From positions 77,923 through 91,346 of the forward strand of contig NW_003115962.1 of the NCBI RefSeq assembly GCF_000003605.2: DNA of 13,424 nucleotides. The letters run 5' to 3'. The stretch is from Saccoglossus kowalevskii. Its lineage: Eukaryota; Hemichordata; Enteropneusta; Harrimaniidae. The notes below the pieces were generated by a model. That model was given only the letters and a program-made list of their open reading frames with translations. It was not told the DNA's origin and did no database searches. Within the stretch, counting starts at the first letter, position 1, and every line of letters begins with the position of its first letter. The translations under genes and the position numbers were made by a program. Shown here one piece after another: positions 1-9,200 of the stretch.

Positions 1-1
1 T

Positions 2-88
<87 letters not shown>

Positions 89-93
89 TTTTT
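1..93. repeat. (TTTA)n microsatellite
   Basis: An essentially uninterrupted tetranucleotide repeat of about 22 units runs from the window edge to about 90. Its true length is unknown because it is cut by the edge. It lies in the intron upstream of exon 1 and ends about 20 bp before the acceptor, so length variation here could affect the branch-point and pyrimidine-tract region (inference). Confidence 0.97.
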
Positions 94-112
94 CACGCAT
101 CTATGTATTAAG

Positions 113-239
113 ACTTTACTGGACAGAAGGCGGACTGGACAAGATAATGTCAGTTACCATTGACCTTGGTTCTTATGTGGTTACCGAGGAATACTCAGGA
201 CAAGCATTTATACTGCCATTCAGTATAGCTATAAATCAG
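113..239 (+). CDS. Exon 1: YWTD propeller blade (penultimate blade of first propeller)
   Basis: The acceptor AG is at 111-112 and the donor GTGAGT follows 239. The first base completes an Arg-type codon and 42 codons follow, ending at phase 0. The exon opens LYWTEGGLDKIMSV (motif YWTE, residues 2-5) and ends with PFSIAIN, the strand that leads into the next blade. The phase pattern (in at 2, out at 0) and length (127 bp) match exon 7 (124 bp), which encodes blade 5 of the second propeller, so this is inferred to be blade 5 of its propeller. The preceding blades lie upstream of the window. A TTTA microsatellite ends only about 20 bp before the acceptor and may supply part of its pyrimidine-rich tract. 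Confidence 0.85.
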
Positions 240-3200
240 GTGAGTTAAGAAATGACAGATGTAGTGATAACTTAACATTCTGGTGTAATATTCAGCATGT
301 AAAATATGTGGTGTTACTTCAAGGGCGGCAGTCGTCGCGCCGCGTCCTGTTCGATATGGGACTCATAGCGACGTATACAACAAGTGTAAACTACATTTAT
401 TTACATGAAATTCGAACACGCGCTGCGCGACGACCACCGCGCTTTAAATTGACATCTAGCCTGGAATCCAGCCAATCGGTGTGCCCTTCCCAGAGCACTG
501 AAAATGGCCTTGTGAATCACTTCGTAAATGCGTAGACGGCAAAGAATTTTGTATCGTCGCTGATCGGCTGTTTCAGTATATTACCATGTGAACTCGCATG
601 TGCAGACTGATTCGTACGTGAGGCCTGCCAAAAGCCTTCCGGACATATTCACTAGACTATTACTTATTCATAGAATTGTCAAAGTCTCACCGTGACGATC
701 AAAAACGAGTATCTATTCTTAATGACACTTTATGCTGGTTTTGTTCTGTTATCGTACAAAGGAGCCAATCAGCGACAGCGGTACAAATGGATAACGAATT
801 CAGTTTCAAATACTAGTACCCCGGGAAAGTGTTCTGAGTCGTGTAATGAGACGTTCGTATGTAAGGGATTTTCCACCCAGAAACGACGTGTGCGATCGAA
901 TTTTATTATCGGTTGGCTTAATTTTTACCCCCATGGTTTGGCATTGAAAAATCACCATTTTCTCCTGATTTGGGGAAACAGCCGGTTTCTCCACTTGTCT
1001 CTTAAAGCGGGGGAGTCGTCACTTACGCATGCGCATGGTCATAGCGTGTCATTGTTTACAAACAAGCGTCTACCCATGAGCCTTTACGATTTTAGCGTGT
1101 GATGTTATCGTCGCTTGGGACCCAATTCCCGCGAGTGCGCAGGTGACGACCCTCCCGCTTTAAAGAGCGGCAGTCGTCGTGCCGCGTACTGTTCGATATG
1201 GGACTCATACACCCTACGCATTTGTTGTGGAGTTATTTACACATATCCCATATCTCGCAACAGTGATCCGGATCACAACCAAAATGCCTTTTTTTTCAGA
1301 GCAATCCGTCCATAACTTTTCCCCCCGGAATTTTGCTAGCAGAAAAAAAAAACAACGCTTTCGAAAACATAACTTTATCAGCAGAGGTAATAACTGCACA
1401 ACCAAAACAAAGTTGTCTATTTGAAAGACAGAAGCTTATTACATCCGGCATCATTTGTCTCTCAGAGGCATGCCTCGACGCTAGATGGCGCAACATATGT
1501 ATTGATATATAATATATAAATAATATCCTTATCCACAGTTATTAAAGTTTGAAAATATAGAAAAAAATACTGAAAATCAATCGACAAATTACACCACAAT
1601 TGTTTAACAAATTGAGAAATAATCTACTAGAAAAAAAAAACTTTAAAAAAATCAGCTTTTTACCATGATCTGTTTCAGAATAATTACTTTGTGGGAGACC
1701 ATTGGGAACAGAAACTGTATATATTTAACAGATCCGATCCCAATATCATCAAAGGTTTTACGATTTCCAAACGACGACCGCTTGGTATGTCATACTACTC
1801 GGAATGGAGACAACAGTTTATGGATGGTGAGTTGGGTTATACATTTACTGCATGGTACAGTCTTTATCTGCCACGAAAAATGTGTATAAATTTGGAAGTG
1901 ATTTCTTGGTTTGATGCTACTTCTACAAAAGTATAATGTACATTAAATTTACACATGTGTCTAGTTTTGCAAGTTTGTTTACATTAATATTCTATGTAGG
2001 TGAATGCACCGATAATAATGGTGGATGTGACCAGCTATGTGTTGGAGACCCCTCTGGACACCGATGTCTGTGTACTCATGGAAGTATTCTATCGTCCGAT
2101 GGGAAAACATGTTCACCAGGTACGGTTGAATGGGTAACTGCGTTAAAGTTATAACATATTATTATACATCTGTCACCCGTAACGCCATAGGTAACAGCGT
2201 GCCGTAATTTTGCGGTATTTACAGGGTATTTTCATCCTACCATATAAAAAAATGCGAATTCCAAATATGGAATGATTACGCGCGTAAGCGTCCACTAATA
2301 ATAAAAACAAACATGGCTGCCACCAGAGTTTGACCGGACTCCACACAAAGTAGTGTTGCGCGTCGGTCGATACTCCCGCTGTACTGTCTTCGTGCATACT
2401 TTGAGGTATCCTCGTAATAACCTCATACTAACATATGTATACTATCTAATACGGTACGAAATCAGTAATTAACGTTAATGTTTGCTTGAATATGAACAAC
2501 CTAAATTTGCTAATGAGCCAAATTATTCGCTACCAACAAATGTCGTATGTGTATTAGTATAAATGTAATTTAAAAGTGTTATTTCTGGCAGAATCAAAGA
2601 TTGCAGGAACCGAAAGATGGATTTTAATCAAAAAAGTTTCAAGTCGTTTGACATTTTATTTACAAATTCAGATTTAACAATATTTTAATCCGGCCCGAAT
2701 CCCAATCATCCCAAGTACATTATGGGTATTTCGGGAAAGGAGGTCCGGAAGGTTCCCTATCTCTTCTAGCTAAGTTTTGATTTCAAAACCAGGTAACATT
2801 TTCATCAAATGACTTCAAAAGCTGACCGGCCATATCAAGCCTCGCGTGAATGAACATGTAAAAGATAGTTGATCAATAAATCCCATTACCAGAATTCTCC
2901 GCATGTCACTTCATCAAACTTGTTATCTGTTTTTGTAGATAGTCATTTCCTACCGGGACACCATCTAGTGTATTCTACCAGTGACAGCATCTGCAGTTTA
3001 CCAGTACATTACGCAACTTTGAGTGACGTCATACACGCAGAATGTTTCATTACGGGTGTTACTGCAAAGTATATGGATTACGATTATCACAATGACATGT
3101 TGTATTACTTTGATAACGTCAGTAAACATATTCAACGATTGAAACTACGAGAAGGGGAGAATCCAGCGACCATTGTCTCTAATGTGCCTAACACACGGGG

Positions 3201-6200
3201 TAAGTTTTCTTCGCTATTTAATACTCGAAAATGCCGCAATGACAGCAATATGTTAATGAATATTCACTACTGTCCAATTTATTTCGCGTATTTTACAATT
3301 ATTTGATATATTTGAAATATCTTGAAGAGGAATAAGTTTAAGTATTTTGAACATGTTTAATTTTAAAAATAAAATCTTTGTTTTGGTAGCAAACATGCAA
3401 GTATTCAAAAAAATTTTTTTTTTATATTACGATAAATCACATCCTTAGGTTTTTGTATCAAAGTGCAGTATAAAAGAACGGTGGTCGTATTGGACTCGTA
3501 GCGACGTACACAACGCGTGTAAAATACGTTTGCTTACATGGAATTAGAACACGCGCTGCTGACACCTGTCCTCAGTATTATCTACATTTCTTATTTGAAA
3601 TAGTAATATTGAATTCCATCAAGTGTATGCTCTTACTATACCAAGTGCATTTTTACTTCAATCAAAACCCATAATAGTATAACATATACATAAATAATAT
3701 TTGTCCGAATAATTACATTGGTTTTCCTTTGACTGTGTGCATTATATACAGGTATAGCTGTGAATTGGATGGAGGGAACTCTCTACTGGATTAATTCACA
3801 AGCGATATTTGTCTCATCTGTTACCGGGGATTATGTAAATCCCGTGATCACTGATAATATAGACCAACCAAGAGGAATAGTCGTGCACCCAGAGAAAAAG
3901 TAAGAAAATTAAAACTATATGTAAAACGATGAAGGATGCTAAGGTACATAGTATAGGCAATATTTTGTGATCGTTGTCCGAAATAACTATTCGGGCAATG
4001 GTCCTTCTTTAGTAGCATATGAAAATGTATATAAATATATAAAAATATACGTAATTTTGATCGATTATCAAGAAGATATATACGTGGTACGATGCATTCT
4101 AGTAATCCCCACTAAATGCCAACAACGGCCACTGAACCACATAATCTAAACTCTCTATTATGCTCCATCAATCCTTTGAGTCGTAGTCGTCACCTGCGCG
4201 TGCGTCAGATGGCCATAGCGTGTCATTGTTTACAAACAAGCGTCTACCCACGTCCCTTTGCGTTTTTAGCGTGTGTTGTTATCGTCGCTTGGGACTCAAA
4301 TCCCGCGCATGCGCAGGTGACGACTCTCCCGTTTTAACTTCCATGACACCCCCATTGTTAGAAATACCTACTGTGCTAAAACACCAGTGTATATACACAT
4401 TTGAATATAACCTTATTACTCATGACTCACTATACTATACATCAGGGCCACGTGCATGTATATTGATTCTTATTTTTATGTTCTAGCAACATGAGTAAAA
4501 CGTGTTGTCTTGTAACTTAGACACTTTTTAAAAGTTACTGAGCTACTGTAACAACTTATATATCATCTGAAAGCTTATATATAGATGAGTATATAACATA
4601 GATTAAAGGGCGGCAGTCGTCGTGCCGCGTCCTGTTCGATATGGGACTCATAGCGACGTATACAACGCGTGTAAAATACATTGTTTATTTACATGAAATT
4701 CGAACACGCGCTGCGCGACGACCACCGCGCTTTAAGTTCCAGAAGTTCCGTGCTAACACTTTACGCGATCACTAATTGAGCCAAAATGTCAAACCCCACT
4801 TTTACAAAACATTTATTGACTTTTCAATAGGTTGTTGTTTTGGGCTGACAGTGGAAGCCTGCCAAGAATCGAGAAATCAAGTCTTACTGGCCGACAAAGA
4901 AAAGCATTTATAACATCCGATCTAGTATCGCCAACGACATTGACAATTGACCATTCAAAGGACAGGTAAACAATAATAATATTATTAATTACAATGTATG
5001 CTAATGATTAAATTGTTGCCATATAATCAATACAACCTATAATTGCAGTAAATGTGTATTTTAATAGACTATACTGGATAGATGCGGGGAGTTCCAGGCT
5101 AGAATCTATCGGTTTAGATGGACAGAGTCGAAGCATCGTTCTATCTGATTTGAATATACAAACACAGCTAACAGGGCTTGCCATATTCCAGGTATTCTTG
5201 CACAAGTTGCATTATTTCTTTGTGCATGTTCGATTCTTCGTAACATCAACGTTAACGATGCATTATGGGCGAACGCGTTTTTTTCTTTTACGTTGTCGCT
5301 GTTTGATACTGCGTGTTTATGGTCAAATTGAATTGTAATATTTCGTAAACTAAAAATGGTGCCTTTTGGAGCACATACAATCTTATTCGTTCGATGAAAA
5401 TGGAACTAGCGCACATGCTTATTAGCGATCGTCATTGTTCCATCGAATGAATACTTAGCTGCAAGAACAACATGTTAGTTGAACTTATGATAATATTTTA
5501 GTGTATTCGTAGACATACAAACAATAATATTGAAAAGTTTTCACCAATATTGCATCTTTAAAGACGTTAGAGCTGAATTCAAGTTTCAATGTCATGTTTA
5601 TCATATTTTCATTATTATGAGTTCATACCATCATGATACCGAAAATTGAGCTCACTGGACAATTTTTTTACATTGGCCCTATGGCGAGATTTTTTTTCAT
5701 ATTCATATTTTTAAATGTTGCTTGGTGATATTGCATCATTATTAACATGACTCCTAATATTGTTAAAACATTTCCAAAAAAAATTGCATCCAATTTCACG
5801 GTGATTATAATTTTCCATCATATACATGGCATACATGCGCAGTAATATGCTCAGTAGTGCAAAATTTGAATGTAATTCCCATGATGCATTGCATATATGT
5901 GCAGTAATATGCTCAGTAGTGCAAAATTTGAATGTAATTCCCACAATGCATTGCATACATACGCAGTAATATGCTCACCAATGCAAAATTTGAATTCAGA
6001 TCGAACTGACTTAGGTATAAGTTAGTGGAAGTGTTTTAAATATTTTAACTATTTCCAGGATCATTTGTATTGGACTCACTATACCTCGCAGCAACTACTA
6101 ATGTATGACCACTTCGGAGAAAATTACGTCGACGTAAAATCACTGAATGAACCTGCCATTTCACTAATGGTGTACGATAAAACAAAACAGCGTTTGTCGA

Positions 6201-9200
6201 CAGACAGTAAGTACTGCAAGATAGTACATAGGAGAATTCGACGACCATTGCTCTTTAATTATATAATGCACGACCTTTGGTGGATATTGTCTCTACAATT
6301 TGCTGTATAAGATCTTAGATGTCAATGGCCGCAGAGATCTCGCTGAGAGCGAGAGTGTCGCGAGATTTGTTAATTGCCCCCTCAATGGTTACCAACCTAT
6401 TCCGTCATCACATGAACTGTTAAACTGTTATATAGTTATATTGATCAGAAGAAAAAAAAAACAGTGGACGCAATAGCGGGGAGAATTTGTACTATTTGAG
6501 GTACTATTTGAGGAGCATGAAGTCTCGTGGCTCTCGATGAAATCTCTGCGGCCATTTTTGTCTAAGGTCTGCTGTATATTATATTATAGGCGATTGCCAT
6601 TCTCAAAATGGTGGATGTGTTGAATTATGTATACCCACTGACGATGGTGCAGAGTGTCTTTGTAGTGAAATACCTGGCGACCCTAACTGTGTTTCAGGTA
6701 CGTTAACTGTTGTAGTTATCTTGAAAAAAAAATCGGCAATTAAAAGTTGATGTTCTATGATAATGTTGATGAGCATTGAACTTCGAAGCATTTGCGAGTA
6801 TTTCGCAGCTACTAACGGAATATGAAGCTAATTACGAACAATAGTTAATAAAAACGAAATTAAAAATAGCAAATTATTCTTAATTATAGTGTTACTACAT
6901 ACAATTAATACGATGCATTTTCATATACAGTTATTCGATGTCCAATGCATATACTTCACGGCAAAATGTCTCTTAGTTGCGTGAATACTCCTGGCAATAA
7001 ATGCTATGTACGCTGTGATAACTACTTCATACCAATCACCGCAGAACCGTCATTATGTCAGTCCGACGGTGAATGGAACATCGATACCGACACATTGTGC
7101 AAGTTGGGTACGTATTAATTATCTCAATACCAAATACTAAATACCCAATATAGATGATATACATTTTATGTAAGTCGCGCCCTCTAGCCATGAAACGCAC
7201 CTGTGTCGTAAGTGAGTGACACGCAAACAAAAATCGACAAATCAATTAACAAACCCAGCCCACCGGAGTTGCGCGGACTTGGCCTTCGGGTCACGTCAAT
7301 AGGAGCGCGCCCTCCTTACCGATTTTCTGGATCCGCCAATGTGAGCAAACCACTGCAGATGGCGATCAATTTTTGTTTTTGCCCGAGGTACGAAATATTA
7401 TTTTCGCCGATTCCACTTTAAACCCCTGCTGTTCGTTCGAGGTCTACTTCTAAACATCATGGCGACAAACGTGATGCCGTATACTAGTATTTAATCATGG
7501 ACAGCACAGTGGGTCTCATACTATATGCTGTCTATGATTTAACCATGTGTTGCATAATTAAAAAAAAGACATCATCTCACCAGATCAGATATCCAAGCTT
7601 CCCCCGTCTGTTTCTCTGCTTCGCCAGTAGTAACATTATTTTTCGGTAGAAGCGAAGCGGAGACACAGGCGGAGGAAGCTGGGACACAGGTCATATTCAG
7701 TCAATTCAACCCCAGTGAATCACATAATACCTGCTTATATACTCGCTCTCTTCAAGTACCTTGATTAGTGGCAGGGCGGGTATGAACTGTAAGATATGTT
7801 CCCACACAGTGCAAATAATTAAAGCGAAGAATCGTCACCTGCGCATGCGTCATATGGCCATAGCGTGGCATTGTTTAAAAAAAAACAAGCGTCTACCCAT
7901 GAGCCTTTGCGTTTTTTGCGTGTGTTGTTATCGTCGCTTGGGTCCCAATTCCCGCGTGGCTCAGGTGATGACACTCCCGCTTTAAAGCACCAGTCGTCAC
8001 CAAGCGCACGTTTCGCGTGAAAAAAACACCACGCGTTGCATACGTTTCTCCCAGAGAACACGGCGCGGAGTGGCGACTGTGGCGTTTCAATACACTGATG
8101 CATCATGGTTATTAAGTACTTTATTCATGCGTAATTCTAGATGCTGCGATGGACCATTTTATGTTGGTGGCTGACTCCCAGGGCCTGATATATCACGTGA
8201 ATACGCTGTCACCGTCAGAACGTCACATTCCACTACCACTCAGTGACATAAACAACCCAATTGCTGTAGATTACGACCCGGTAGAAAATAAACTATACTG
8301 GACTGATTATGGTCTCAATACAGTCAACAGAGCTAATATGGATGGCACGGAACGAGAAATCATTGCGTCAATGGACATCGAAGGTAGATACTACAACCGG
8401 GGACAGATTAGCGTGTGCGTCATATGTGCGCTGCGAGTCTGGAGACGCGCGTCACGTACAAGTTGTCATTAACGTACAAGTTGTCGCATACTGTCGCTGT
8501 GTGTTGTTATTTACCGCCACGTCTCATTTCGGTGTCAGCACTTTCCAAAATAACAAATTTCATTGGAATTTAAACTTGTGCAATGTGTCACCACATCGAC
8601 TCGGGTACAACATAAAAAAACAACGTCCTTGAATAGTCCCTACAGCGAAAAAGTGTCTTTGGTGCGTATACGTGATAAGCGTTCTCACAGCGAACACGTG
8701 CACGAAACGGTCACACTATTCTGTTCTCTATTTACATTCTGACCTATTGATTACATGTAATTTATCATCTAATTAATTCATTAATTTTCTTTAGTATATT
8801 ATTTTTTTTTCTTTAGGGAGATTATTATTTGATTTAATTCTTCTTACCCTATTTCTACTCATCACTTACTATACGTTTCACTTGTTATTTGCATATTGCT
8901 TATTTTGTGATTTGTTCTCGTGTATTATGTGTTGAAACAATAAATTATATTAAATTATAGATGAAGCGATACTTTAATCCGCTATCAGGCAGTTTAGTCT
9001 ACTTTCAACGTTTCAAACTTTTTAGCATACCACAGTTAATTGAATGTGCAATAATGTTTTCGGTGTCAATACAACTCAGGTTTGTTTTGTTTCTATTCTA
9101 GGAATTACCGGCTTAGCTCTAGATGTAGTTAATCGCAAAGTGTATTGGACACATGTCGGAACGTCACGAATTGAGTACAGTAACTTAGATGGTTCGGAAG

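Noticed and set aside
806-994. Short minus-strand frames through introns, including this one, 2173-2397 and 5711-5956
   Set aside because: No recognisable domain, no consistent splice signals, and several overlap transposon or tandem-repeat sequence.
692-1102. 136-codon + strand frame
   Set aside because: Its C-terminal third is MITE family 2 (LFTNKRLP recurs from the copy at 4220). The rest has no domain or splice support.
5831-5996. Regular repeat considered as a CRISPR array
   Set aside because: The units are contiguous tandem copies without spacers, in an animal intron.
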